DNA of 11,328 nt from Miltoncostaeaceae bacterium (GCA_030598075.1 JAUVQP010000030.1:1-11328); one strand, 5' to 3'; shown: positions 1-7,254, counted from the stretch's first letter. The notes: generated by a model from the letters alone, not told the origin. A program made the numbers and translations.

Positions 1-434
1 GCGTACGCTTGCGGGCCGACCAGCCACGGGGCGATACGCCCGTTGAGCACCGGGTAGTAGCGGAGGCGGCGCCGCGTGGCGACGCGTCCGGTGCGGTCGT
101 CGATCACCAGCAGGACGCTGCGGTGCTCGAACTGCGCGTAGGGCTCCAGATCGAGCCAGTAGAGCCACGCCCTCCGCCCGATCGGAACGGGGCGAGGCGT
201 CTCGACGCGCCGGGTCGCGTAGCCGACCGACTCGCGGGCACCGATCCGGCGGCCGAGCCCGAAGAGGATCGCGTCGCTCTTGATCTGGCCGGACAGCGCC
301 CTTTGCGCCGCGGCGTCGGCGCGCGCCTTCGTGATGGCCCCCGCGCCGGTCGGGAGCGCGAGGAGCAGGCCGCCCCCCAGCGCGGCGGCCGTCAGCGAAA
401 GGACGGACCGGCGGCCGAGGAAGGGCGGGGGCAT
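1..434 (-). CDS. Secreted protein of unknown function, C-terminus beyond the window
   Basis: The frame is open from an ATG at 434 to the window edge (144 codons), so the 3' end is missing. Residues 1-33 look like an export signal: two arginines (R8-R9) in GRRSVLSL, a long Ala/Leu/Gly-rich hydrophobic stretch, and a likely cleavage site after AGA near residue 33. The twin arginines allow the Tat route but do not prove it. The mature part has an aromatic segment (RAWLYWLDLEPYAQFEH), then LLVIDDRTGRVATRRRLRYYP and VLNGRIAPWLVG, which read as beta-strand-rich and contain no catalytic motif I recognise. The start follows the sat stop by one base (TGAGATG), so it is probably translationally coupled to sat and is the fourth gene of the flavoprotein-comA-sat operon. 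I do not recognise the family. A role outside the membrane linked to the sulfur operon is inferred from position only. Confidence 0.75.
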   Translation of the reverse strand, partial: MPPPFLGRRSVLSLTAAALGGGLLLALPTGAGAITKARADAAAQRALSGQIKSDAILFGLGRRIGARESVGYATRRVETPRPVPIGRRAWLYWLDLEPYAQFEHRSVLLVIDDRTGRVATRRRLRYYPVLNGRIAPWLVGPQAY

Positions 435-435
435 C

Positions 436-1590
436 TCAGCTCTGCCGGTAGGCGTCGATGAGAATTTGGGCCACCTCGGGGCGCGTGAACTCCTCGGGGG
501 GCATCTCTCCGTTGCCGAGCATCTCGCGCACCTTGGTGCCGGAGAGGAACACCCGGTCCTCGGGGCCCGCCGGCGACGTCTTGGCGGTGGCCATGCCCCC
601 GGTCACCTTGCACCAGAAGCTGTGCTCGAACTTCATCGGCCGGATGGCGAGCTCGTCCGGACCGAGCCCGTCGAAGATGTGTTGGGCGTCGTAGGTGCCG
701 TAGTAGTCGCCGACGCCGGCGTGATCCCGGCCGACGATGAAGTGCGTGCAGCCGTAGTTCTGCCGCATGATCGCGTGGAGGATCGCCTCGCGGGGCCCCG
801 CGTAGCGCATGGCCGCGGGCAACACGCCCAATACCACGCGGTCGGCCGGGTAATACCCGGCCATCAGCGCGCCGTAGCAGCGCATGCGCACGTCGGCGGG
901 GATGTCGTCGCTCTTGGTCTCGCCGACCAGCGGATGGATGAGCAAGCCGTCGACGCTCTCGAGGGCCACCTTCGTGATGTACTCGTGCGCTCGGTGGATC
1001 GGGTTGCGCGTCTGAAACCCGACGACCGTCTTCCATCCGAGCTCGTCGAAGCGCGCCCGGGCGGCGGCGGGATCCAAGCGGTAGCGCGCGGAGGCCTCGT
1101 CCAGCCCCATGCGGGCGGCGACGGTGACCGGGCCCGCCAGCGCGGTGGTCGGGTGCGCGTAGAGGCTCGCCACACCCGGGTGGGCCTCGTCGTCCGTACC
1201 GAAGACCTTCCGGGCCTCGCGCGCCGGGTCGAGGTCGAAGCGCTCGGCGATCTGGACAACGCCCAGGAAACGCCCATCTGCGTCAACCATCTCGACCTCG
1301 TCGACCGATCCGGCGGCGGAGAGCTCCTCCCGAGAGACCCCGAGCGTGATCGGCACCGACCAGGCGAGCCCGTCGGGCAGGCGCATGGTCTCGATGACCG
1401 ACTCGTAGGCCTCCGAGCCCATAAAGCCGTCGAGCGGCGACAGGGCTCCCACCGCGATCAGGTCGAGGTCGGCCTGCTGGCGCGCCGAGAGCGTGACGCT
1501 CGGACGACCCGAGCTCTTGACGTCGACGTCGAGCCGGTCGACCAGCGTGCCGCCGTGGGGCGCGATCGGGCCCGCGTGTGCGGCGCTCAT
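436..1590 (-). CDS. sat: Sulfate adenylyltransferase (ATP sulfurylase), Sat type
   Basis: This cytoplasmic enzyme makes adenosine 5'-phosphosulfate (APS) and pyrophosphate from ATP and sulfate, or runs in reverse. The 384-residue product has the normal length for single-chain bacterial Sat. An N-terminal PUA-like part (about 1-165, with LSPLDGFMG at 50-58) precedes the nucleotidyltransferase domain. That domain holds QTRNPIHRAHE at 193-203, HPLVGETKSDD at 219-229, GRDHAG at 287-292 and SGTKVREML at 350-358. There is no C-terminal APS kinase domain. The four zinc-ligand positions known from Thermus Sat (C-x2-C-x8-C-x3-H) align without gaps to C327, T330, S339 and P343, so this metal site is probably lost. 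The ATG overlaps the comA stop by 4 bases (ATGA), with GGAG about 8 bases upstream. The gene is third in the operon and probably supplies activated sulfate. The identity is firm; the physiological direction is not shown by the sequence. Confidence 0.96.
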   Translation of the reverse strand: MSAAHAGPIAPHGGTLVDRLDVDVKSSGRPSVTLSARQQADLDLIAVGALSPLDGFMGSEAYESVIETMRLPDGLAWSVPITLGVSREELSAAGSVDEVEMVDADGRFLGVVQIAERFDLDPAREARKVFGTDDEAHPGVASLYAHPTTALAGPVTVAARMGLDEASARYRLDPAAARARFDELGWKTVVGFQTRNPIHRAHEYITKVALESVDGLLIHPLVGETKSDDIPADVRMRCYGALMAGYYPADRVVLGVLPAAMRYAGPREAILHAIMRQNYGCTHFIVGRDHAGVGDYYGTYDAQHIFDGLGPDELAIRPMKFEHSFWCKVTGGMATAKTSPAGPEDRVFLSGTKVREMLGNGEMPPEEFTRPEVAQILIDAYRQS

Positions 1591-2405
1591 ATGCCCGCTC
1601 CGTCCACGTTGTCGACGGCGTTCACGTTCAGAAGGGTGTCGGCGCGCAGGCCGAGGCGGAGCGTCTCCAGCGGTATCACCTCGTCGGGAGGAATGTTCCC
1701 CAGGTTGACGTTGGGGCCGAACTTTTGGATGAACCAGACCTGCTGCGCCTTCTGCGGCGCCTCGAACAACAGTTGGTTCGGATCGATGGCGTGGACGATC
1801 TCGTCGATGAGACCCATCCGGACCTCGCCGTCCCCACGGAAGATACCTGCTGTGCCGCTCTCGCGGGCCTCCGTGATCACCTTCCACGCTCCGGCCCGAA
1901 GCTCTGCCTCGATCAGCTCGACCCATCGGTAGGGCGCGATGACGACGTCGAGGTCCTTCGAGCCGACCTCGCTGAGCACGACGAAGTCCTGTGCGAGGGT
2001 CTGGATGTACGCCAGCTTGGCCTCGTGCGGCAGCGCGACCGTGCCGTCCGACACCTCGACATGGGTCAGATCGAGCATCGAGACCCAGCGGCGCCACTCG
2101 TCGAACTTCTGCTGGGCGATGGCGAGCTCCCAGAGCGTGCCGCCCAGCACCGTCGAGACGCCGGCCGACCGGTAAAGGGCGATCTTCTCGCGAAGCTGCC
2201 GACTGATGTAGGAGGTACCCCACCCGAACTTGACGATGTCGATCATCTCGGCGCAGCTGTTGAGCAACCCCTCTACCTGCCCGAGCGTGAGCCCCTTGTC
2301 GATGACGTGGGTGAGGCCCACCTGGCGCGGCCGTGGAGGACGCCCCGGAAGCGACAGGAAGTCCGCACCCTCCGGCGAGGGGCCCCGGTCCGGAGCGCCG
2401 CTCAC
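1587..2405 (-). CDS. comA: Phosphosulfolactate synthase (ComA family)
   Basis: ComA adds sulfite to phosphoenolpyruvate to make (2R)-phospho-3-sulfolactate. This is the first step of coenzyme M synthesis in methanogens and of sulfolactate synthesis in Bacillus spores. The 272-residue product matches the usual TIM-barrel length. In order it shows IDKGL at 35-39, DIVKFGWGTS at 56-65, GGTLWE at 88-93, VEVSDG at 116-121, SEVGSK at 145-150, TEARESG at 178-184, LFEAPQKAQQ at 213-222, KFGPNVNLGNI at 228-238 and LETLRLGLRADTL at 246-258, all characteristic of ComA. I chose the GTG at 2405 because it overlaps the flavoprotein stop by 4 bases (GTGA) and gives a normal N-terminus. Longer readings of the frame run about 300 bases into the upstream gene. 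The next gene, sat, starts in a second 4-base overlap. No ComB, ComC or bacterial coenzyme M genes are visible, so the end product is unknown. Confidence 0.94.
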   Translation of the reverse strand: MSGAPDRGPSPEGADFLSLPGRPPRPRQVGLTHVIDKGLTLGQVEGLLNSCAEMIDIVKFGWGTSYISRQLREKIALYRSAGVSTVLGGTLWELAIAQQKFDEWRRWVSMLDLTHVEVSDGTVALPHEAKLAYIQTLAQDFVVLSEVGSKDLDVVIAPYRWVELIEAELRAGAWKVITEARESGTAGIFRGDGEVRMGLIDEIVHAIDPNQLLFEAPQKAQQVWFIQKFGPNVNLGNIPPDEVIPLETLRLGLRADTLLNVNAVDNVDGAGI

Positions 2406-3622
2406 GCGGCCACTCTCGCCGCGGCGTCCCCGGCGCGGCGTCCGAACACCACTGTGTCGAGCAACGAGTTGCCCATGAGCCGATTGCTGCCGTGCACTCC
2501 CCCGCTGATCTCGCCGGCCGCGAACAGGCCCGGGACGGTCGTCGCGCCGTCGCGATCGATGGCGAGCCCTCCGTTGCGATAGTGCAGGACCGGATACACC
2601 AGCACACGCTCCCTGGTGATGTCCACACCCGCCTTCCCGTAGCGCTTGTGCACGTAGGCGAGACGCTCCGCGGTGAAGCCCGCGCCGTGACGGCGGTCGA
2701 TCGCGGCGGTGTCGAGCCAAACGCCCGTCGCCCCGGTCGGCGCCGCCACGCCCCGCCCTGCGGCGACCACGTCCTCGATCGCTTGGGAGACGACGTCGCG
2801 GGGCGCCATCTCGTCCACGAAGCGCTCGCCATCGCGAGCGTGCAGCGTCGCTCCGTAGCTGCGGGTGGTCTCGGGAAGGGCGTAGCCGGCGAGCGCCTCC
2901 GGCCAGACCGACCCCGTGGGGTGCTGTTGCCAGCTCTCGATCTCCCGGGCCTCGGCGCCGAGTTCCAGCGCCAGACGGAGCACCTCGGGCGTCGCGTCGG
3001 GATGGTTGGTGCTGCCGATGCCCCGGCGATCCGCCTCTCCGCGCAGCCCCCCACCGGCCGCCAGGACAACGGCCGCCGCCTCGACGCTGCGCGTCTCGCC
3101 GTTACGCTTGCCCACGAGCGTCGCGCGCCACCCGCGGGCGGTCGGATCGAGGTCGACGAGCCGAGATCGCTCGGCAAGCTCGACGGGCGCGGCGCGCACC
3201 GCCGCCCGCAGCGCCGTGACCATCTCCGGACCGGTGCGCTCTCCGGCTTGGAGGAGGCGCTTTCGGCTCGCGCCCCCGCAGGGGAGGAGGCGCAGCCGCT
3301 CGCCATCGCGGCTGAACCGGACGCCGATCTCAGAGAGCCAGCCAATCGCGCCGGGACCACCCTCGGTCAGAGCGCGCACCAGCTCGGGCCGCGCGTCCAT
3401 GTGGCCCGCCGCGAGCGTGTCCTCGTAGTGCGACTCAACCGAGTCGTCGTCGCCCACGGCCGCCTGGATCCCGCCCTGTGCGCGCGCGGTGTTCGATGCC
3501 CCGAGGGCCGACTTGGTCGCGACAAGCACCCTCGCACCAGCCTCCGACGCGGCGATGGCGGCGCTCATGCCGGCGCCGCCCGACCCCACGACCAGCACGT
3601 CACAGGAAGCGGAGTCCGGCAC
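2402..3622 (-). CDS. Compact FAD-dependent oxidoreductase, fumarate reductase / L-aspartate oxidase family
   Basis: This 406-residue protein belongs to the FAD_binding_2 family with SdhA/FrdA, NadB and AprA. An N-terminal FAD Rossmann motif (GSGGAG at 13-18) is followed by the flavin region SALGASNTARAQGGI at 38-52. The dicarboxylate-site residues of NadB and FrdA have counterparts: H234 in WQQHPTG, R275 in APRDVVSQAI, H347 in YPVLHY and R381 in GSNRLMGNSLLD. GLFAAGE at 365-371 is the second FAD segment. The chain stops soon after VVFGRRAG, so the C-terminal helical domain that takes NadB to about 540 residues is absent. No Cys-rich iron-sulfur region or signal peptide is seen. The GTG start is forced, since an in-frame TAG lies four codons upstream. 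It is first in the operon and overlaps comA by 4 bases. The substrate is unknown: L-aspartate, fumarate, a sulfonated C3 acid or APS are all possible, and context favours sulfur metabolism. Confidence 0.88.
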   Translation of the reverse strand: MPDSASCDVLVVGSGGAGMSAAIAASEAGARVLVATKSALGASNTARAQGGIQAAVGDDDSVESHYEDTLAAGHMDARPELVRALTEGGPGAIGWLSEIGVRFSRDGERLRLLPCGGASRKRLLQAGERTGPEMVTALRAAVRAAPVELAERSRLVDLDPTARGWRATLVGKRNGETRSVEAAAVVLAAGGGLRGEADRRGIGSTNHPDATPEVLRLALELGAEAREIESWQQHPTGSVWPEALAGYALPETTRSYGATLHARDGERFVDEMAPRDVVSQAIEDVVAAGRGVAAPTGATGVWLDTAAIDRRHGAGFTAERLAYVHKRYGKAGVDITRERVLVYPVLHYRNGGLAIDRDGATTVPGLFAAGEISGGVHGSNRLMGNSLLDTVVFGRRAGDAAARVAA

Positions 3623-3628
3623 GGAGCG

Positions 3629-3634
3629 ATGCTA
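3629..3634 (-). promoter_or_regulatory. Possible -10 box of a leaderless promoter for the flavoprotein-comA-sat operon
   Basis: On the minus strand TAGCAT ends six bases before the GTG start at 3622. That matches the TANNNT and spacing seen at leaderless actinobacterial genes. The 20 bases before the GTG contain no Shine-Dalgarno-like purine run, and the TAG inside the box is an in-frame stop that excludes an earlier start. I see no clear -35 box at 17 bases spacing. The site is inferred from position and has not been measured. Confidence 0.35.
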
Positions 3635-3692
3635 GCCGACGGACCCGCGCGACGAGTGGCCCGACGCCCGAGATGCCGGGCGCGCCAAGCGG

Positions 3693-3706
3693 CTCAGGTC
3701 TCTGAG
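3693..3706. promoter_or_regulatory. 14-bp palindrome between the LysR gene and the flavoprotein gene
   Basis: CTCAG-GTCT-CTGAG is a perfect 5-bp inverted repeat around a 4-base centre. It lies 8 bases past the LysR stop and about 77 bases upstream of the flavoprotein GTG. It contains a T-N10-A, one base short of the usual LysR T-N11-A box. The position would suit a LysR-type recognition site for the sulfur operon. It could also be a weak hairpin after the LysR gene, but no T-run follows it on the minus strand. A stem this short can arise by chance. Confidence 0.25.
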
Positions 3707-3714
3707 GCCCAGAC

Positions 3715-4623
3715 TCACGGCATGGTCGGCGCGCCGACCTCCCGGCGCGCGAACTCCATGAAGGCCTCGCCCGCGCGGGACGGCGTGCGGCGGGCGGCCC
3801 GCACCACGCAGAAGTCACGCGCCAGACCCTTCCCCGCGAGGGGCACCGCGACGAGCGTGCCGTCGGCCACCTCGCGCTCCACGGCGAGCCGCGAGATCAC
3901 GGTGATGCCGAAGCCGTCCAGCACGCCGGCCTTGACGGACTGCTGGAGGCCCAGCTCCATCGCGACGGTCACGTCGCGGTCGCGGAGTCCCTCGGCGCGC
4001 ATGGCGTCGCCGAGCACCGCCCGCACGCCGGAGCCCTGCTGCTGCATCAGGAGCGGCTCGCCCACGAGATCGCCGAGCGACACGCTCTCGCGCGCCGCGA
4101 AGGCGTGGCCCGGCAGCACGATGACCACGAGCTCGTCGCGCAGAAACGGCTCCACCGAAAGGCCACGCAGCGGTCGCGCGGCGCCGACGAAGCCCAGCTC
4201 GATCTGGTCCTCGAGCGCGCGCTCGCAGACGGTCTGGCTGTCGAACACGCCCAGGCGGACGTCGACCTCGGGAAACTTGGCGGAGAAAGCTCCGAGGAGC
4301 CCCGGCACGATCAGCTCCCCGGGCCCGGTCGAGGCCCCGAGCTCAAGCCGCCCCCCCACCCCCTCGCCCACCTCGACGATGGCGCGGCGCAGCTCGACCT
4401 CCGCTTGGAGGATGCGCCCCGCGTAGCGGAACAGGACGTCGCCGGCCTCGGTTGTCCGACCCCGCCGACCGCCTCGGTCGATGAGGCGCTGACCGAAGCG
4501 CTCCTCGAGCGACCGGATCTGCGCCGAGACGGCGGGCTGGCTGATCTCGAGCCCCTCGGCAGCCGCGGAGAACGAGCCGCGCTCGACGACGGCCCGGAAG
4601 GTCTGCAGATGACGGAGGTCCAT
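3715..4623 (-). CDS. LysR-family transcriptional regulator
   Basis: The 302-residue product is a full-length LysR-type regulator. The N-terminal winged helix-turn-helix (about 1-60) opens MDLRHLQTFRAVVERGSFS and contains AEGLEISQPAVSAQIRSLEERFG. A linker helix follows at about 65-85, then a two-lobe effector-binding domain from about 90 to 300 (LELGASTGPGELIVPGLL, FPEVDVRLGVFDSQTVCERAL). Such proteins are cytoplasmic tetramers that respond to a small ligand. The ATG follows the SDR stop by 12 bases with AGGG six bases upstream, so it is probably cotranscribed with the MFS and SDR genes. It is not divergent from a target, which is unusual for LysR. Candidate targets are its own unit and the sulfur operon starting 93 bases past its stop. 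The ligand cannot be read from the sequence. Confidence 0.93.
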   Translation of the reverse strand: MDLRHLQTFRAVVERGSFSAAAEGLEISQPAVSAQIRSLEERFGQRLIDRGGRRGRTTEAGDVLFRYAGRILQAEVELRRAIVEVGEGVGGRLELGASTGPGELIVPGLLGAFSAKFPEVDVRLGVFDSQTVCERALEDQIELGFVGAARPLRGLSVEPFLRDELVVIVLPGHAFAARESVSLGDLVGEPLLMQQQGSGVRAVLGDAMRAEGLRDRDVTVAMELGLQQSVKAGVLDGFGITVISRLAVEREVADGTLVAVPLAGKGLARDFCVVRAARRTPSRAGEAFMEFARREVGAPTMP

Positions 4624-4635
4624 GCGCCGCCCTGC

Positions 4636-5505
4636 CTAGCCAGCGCTCGGCGTGATGCGCTCGCCGGCGCCGCCCGGCATCGCAGCGTGGATCGCGTACA
4701 GCTCGTCGCTGTATGGCGCCGCGCCGATCGACGCGGAGGCGCCCCCGTCCACCATGATCACCTGACCGGTCATGTAGCTGCCCGCGTCGGACACCAGCAG
4801 CAGCAACGGGCCCACCAGCTCCTCCGGCTCGCCCAGGCGCCTCATCGCCGCCTGGTCCTCGCAGCGCTCGCGCCACGCGGGCAGCTCCAGGATCCTCTCG
4901 GTCATCTCCGACGGGAACCAGCCGGGCGCCAGCGCGTTCACGCGCACCCCGCGGTCGGCCCACTGGACCGCAAGATGGCGCGTGAGGTTGATGATGGCCG
5001 CCTTGGACGCGGAGTAGGCCGCCGGCGTGTTGATGGCGCCGGCCACGCCAGCGACGGAGCCCAGCGTGACGATCGATCCGCCGCCAGCCGCCAGCATGTG
5101 CCGCGCGGCGGCCTGACAGGTGAAGAAGGTGCCGGCGATGTTGACCTGGATCGACTCGGTGAAGGTCTCCGGGGGCATTCGCTCAGGCATCGCGCCGCCC
5201 TCGGCGACCACCCCGGCGTTGGCGACGACGATGTCGAGCCCGCCGAAGCGCTCGACCGCCGCGGCGACGGCTGCGTCGGTCGAGCCCGGGTCGGTGACGT
5301 CACAGGGAACCGGCTCCGCCTGACCCCCGGCGGAGCGAATCGATTCGGCCACCTCTTTCAGACGATCCTCCCGGCGCGCCGCGAGCACGACGTTGGCGCC
5401 TGCCTCCGCGAGGGCCCCAGCGAAGGTGACCCCGAGGCCCGACGACGCTCCGGTGACCAGGGCGGTCTTGCCGGTCAGATCAAAGAGCTGGGAGGGCGCG
5501 GTCAT
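4636..5505 (-). CDS. Classical short-chain dehydrogenase/reductase (SDR)
   Basis: The 289-residue NAD(P)-dependent oxidoreductase has the classical SDR layout: the cofactor motif TGASSGLG at 18-25, CDVTD at 68-72, NAG at 96-98, and the catalytic tetrad N122, S150, Y164 and K168 (YSASK). LAPGW at 192-196 and VDGG at 252-255 close the fold. R44 and R45 after the second strand (AARRED) would suit NADP(H), though this is a weak sign. About 30 residues follow the usual VDGG end, longer than most FabG-like enzymes of about 250 residues. The ATG overlaps the MFS stop by 4 bases (ATGA), and a strong GAGGAG lies five bases upstream. The nearest general matches would be FabG or gluconate 5-dehydrogenase-like enzymes. 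The substrate is not indicated, though coupling to an exporter suggests modification of a small molecule that the exporter handles. Confidence 0.92.
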   Translation of the reverse strand: MTAPSQLFDLTGKTALVTGASSGLGVTFAGALAEAGANVVLAARREDRLKEVAESIRSAGGQAEPVPCDVTDPGSTDAAVAAAVERFGGLDIVVANAGVVAEGGAMPERMPPETFTESIQVNIAGTFFTCQAAARHMLAAGGGSIVTLGSVAGVAGAINTPAAYSASKAAIINLTRHLAVQWADRGVRVNALAPGWFPSEMTERILELPAWRERCEDQAAMRRLGEPEELVGPLLLLVSDAGSYMTGQVIMVDGGASASIGAAPYSDELYAIHAAMPGGAGERITPSAG

Positions 5506-7157
5506 CGAGACTCCTCAGGTTCGGCTTTAGGGGGCACCGGAACCACGCCGGTGCGAGAGCACGCGCGACAAACCTCGCTGATACCCAGCTTGACGCGCTC
5601 CGGGTTGCGGATCCAGATCGCTGAGATGATGCCTCCGACCAGCGCCAGCGCGGCAGCCGCGACGACGGAGAGCCGGAAAGCCGACACGGACGCGTCGTGC
5701 ACGACGATCTGGACCGCGTCCGCGACAGGCGCGGATAGCCCGGCGGTATCGGGCTCGGCCAGCGGACGGTCACGGGCCTCCGCGACCGCGGCAGAGAAGC
5801 CCGAGGCCGACCCGTTCTGGACGTCGATCGCGCCCACGTCCACCGACGCTCCCGCTGCGATGTCCGGCGGCGCCGAATGATCGAGTTCCCTCTCGAAGCG
5901 GAACGCGAGCAAGGTGCCGAGCACGGCGATGCCCAAGAGTCCGCCAACCCGCGACAGCATGTTGTTGATGCCGGAGGCGACCCCCGCGTGGCTCGCCTCG
6001 ACGGACCCCATCACCGTCGTGGTGAGGGGCGCCACGGTCAGGGACAGCCCGAGCCCGAAGATGAGGAGCCCCGGCAGGAGGTCGGTCAGGTAGTTGGTGT
6101 TCTCGTCGAGGCGCGCGAGGAGCAGCAGGCCGGCGGCGGCGATGGCCGGCCCGCCGGCCATGAACCACCGCGGGCCGTACCGGTCGCCCCAGCGCCCGGC
6201 CCGGGGGCTCACCACGAGCATGACGAGGGTGATCGGCAGCAGCACGAAGCCCGCCTCGAGGGCGGAGTAGCCGGCCGTGCCGATCAGAAAGATCGGGACG
6301 AAGAAGAACGCTCCCGACAGCGCCGCGTAGACCGCCAACGTCGCCGCGTTGGCGGCGGCGAAGTTCCCCTGCCGGAAGTAGCCGAGCGGCATCAGCGGAT
6401 GGCCGCTTCGGGCCTCCGCGACGAGGAAGGCGACGAGTCCGGCAACTCCGAGCGCGAGCGCACCGAGCACCAGTGAGTCGCCCCAGCCATCGGCCGGCGA
6501 GGCGATGAGCGCGTAGGTCACCCCGCCGAGGCCCACAGCGGCGAGGATGACGCCCGGCACGTCGAGCCCGCGCTGGGCCGTGGGGTCGCGGCTCTCGGCC
6601 ACGTAGCGCACGGTGAGCGCGACGGTCGCGAGGATGACCGGAACGTTGATGAAGAACACCCACCGCCAACTGAGCCCGTCGACCAGCGCGCCGCCCACGA
6701 TGGGGCCCAGCGCGCCGGTCAAACCGGACCAGGCCGCCCACTGGCCGATGGCCTGGCCACGCTCGTCGGGGTCGAAGGCCGCGCTGATGAGCGAGAGTGT
6801 TCCGGGAACGAGCAGCGCCCCGGCAGCCCCCTGAAGCGCTCTGAAGGCGATCAGCAACTCGACGTTGGGCGCCAGGCCGCACAGCAGGGACGTGACCCCG
6901 AACCCGATCAGCCCGATCGTGAAGACCCGCCGGCGTCCGTAGAGATCGCCCAGCGAGCCCCCCACGAGCAGGAGCGCCGCAAGGGCGAGGAGGTACGAGT
7001 TGGCGATCCACTGCTGATCTGCCAGCGTCGCGTTGAGATCCTCTTCGATCGCCGGCAGAGCCACCCCGACCGCGGTGCCGTCGATGATGACGACGGACAG
7101 CCCGAGGATCGCCACGATCAGCGTGAGGAGCTTCCTCGTCCGAACGGTGACCGCCAT
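5502..7157 (-). CDS. MFS transporter, DHA2 (14-helix) drug/proton antiporter type
   Basis: The 551-residue integral membrane protein fits the 14-helix DHA2 group of proton-driven multidrug exporters (EmrB/QacA-like). Helix 1 carries VVIIDGTAVGVALPAIEEDL, typical of this group. Motif A is GSLGDLYGRRRVF at about 67-79, and motif C is in GALGPIVGGALVDGLSWRWVFF. A long polar loop before the last helix (from about ELDHSAPPDIAAG to VQIVVHDAS) matches the external loop common in DHA2 proteins. After the final helix a cytoplasmic tail contains CRAC and a Pro-rich end, which I cannot place. GAGG lies six bases before the ATG. The first 27 bases upstream are unique sequence, then the inverted-repeat element begins, so that element may influence transcription of this unit. 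It overlaps the SDR gene by 4 bases. The exported compound is unknown. Confidence 0.93.
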   Translation of the reverse strand: MAVTVRTRKLLTLIVAILGLSVVIIDGTAVGVALPAIEEDLNATLADQQWIANSYLLALAALLLVGGSLGDLYGRRRVFTIGLIGFGVTSLLCGLAPNVELLIAFRALQGAAGALLVPGTLSLISAAFDPDERGQAIGQWAAWSGLTGALGPIVGGALVDGLSWRWVFFINVPVILATVALTVRYVAESRDPTAQRGLDVPGVILAAVGLGGVTYALIASPADGWGDSLVLGALALGVAGLVAFLVAEARSGHPLMPLGYFRQGNFAAANAATLAVYAALSGAFFFVPIFLIGTAGYSALEAGFVLLPITLVMLVVSPRAGRWGDRYGPRWFMAGGPAIAAAGLLLLARLDENTNYLTDLLPGLLIFGLGLSLTVAPLTTTVMGSVEASHAGVASGINNMLSRVGGLLGIAVLGTLLAFRFERELDHSAPPDIAAGASVDVGAIDVQNGSASGFSAAVAEARDRPLAEPDTAGLSAPVADAVQIVVHDASVSAFRLSVVAAAALALVGGIISAIWIRNPERVKLGISEVCRACSRTGVVPVPPKAEPEESR

Positions 7158-7184
7158 GCGACCCTCGCTCTCGCCCCGGCCCGG

Positions 7185-7205
7185 CTAGTGCCGTGTCAGG
7201 AAACC
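7185..7205 (+). repeat. Left terminal inverted repeat of the MITE-like element
   Basis: It begins CTAGTGCCGTGTCAGG and continues AAACC. It pairs with 7332-7352, with one mismatch at the 17th base. Confidence 0.85.
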
Positions 7206-7254
7206 CTTGCCCCGTTCTTCCTCGCTGCAAACCATCGCGGATGCGGTGTCCTCG

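Noticed and set aside
280..1932. Long open frame on the plus strand opposite sat and comA
   Set aside because: It is a shadow caused by high GC: the translation is Arg/Ala/Gly/Val-rich with no family motif, while the opposite strand encodes two clearly conserved enzymes. The same applies to plus-strand open frames at 2333-4426, 4105-5880 and 8379-10448.
1587..2405. Calling the operon a coenzyme M biosynthesis cluster
   Set aside because: Only ComA is shared with that pathway. No ComB, ComC, ComDE or the later bacterial coenzyme M enzymes are present in the window.
436..3360. A 974-residue minus-strand frame that seems to fuse extra sequence to Sat
   Set aside because: Only the part after the ATG at 1590 resembles a protein family. 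The upstream portion is out-of-frame readthrough of the comA and flavoprotein genes, and a 4-base overlap start explains sat fully.
2402..3622. Naming the flavoprotein nadB or aprA
   Set aside because: The C-terminal domain of both is missing, no nadA/nadC or aprB lies nearby, and the active-site pattern is shared by the whole fumarate-reductase family, so a specific gene name is not supported.
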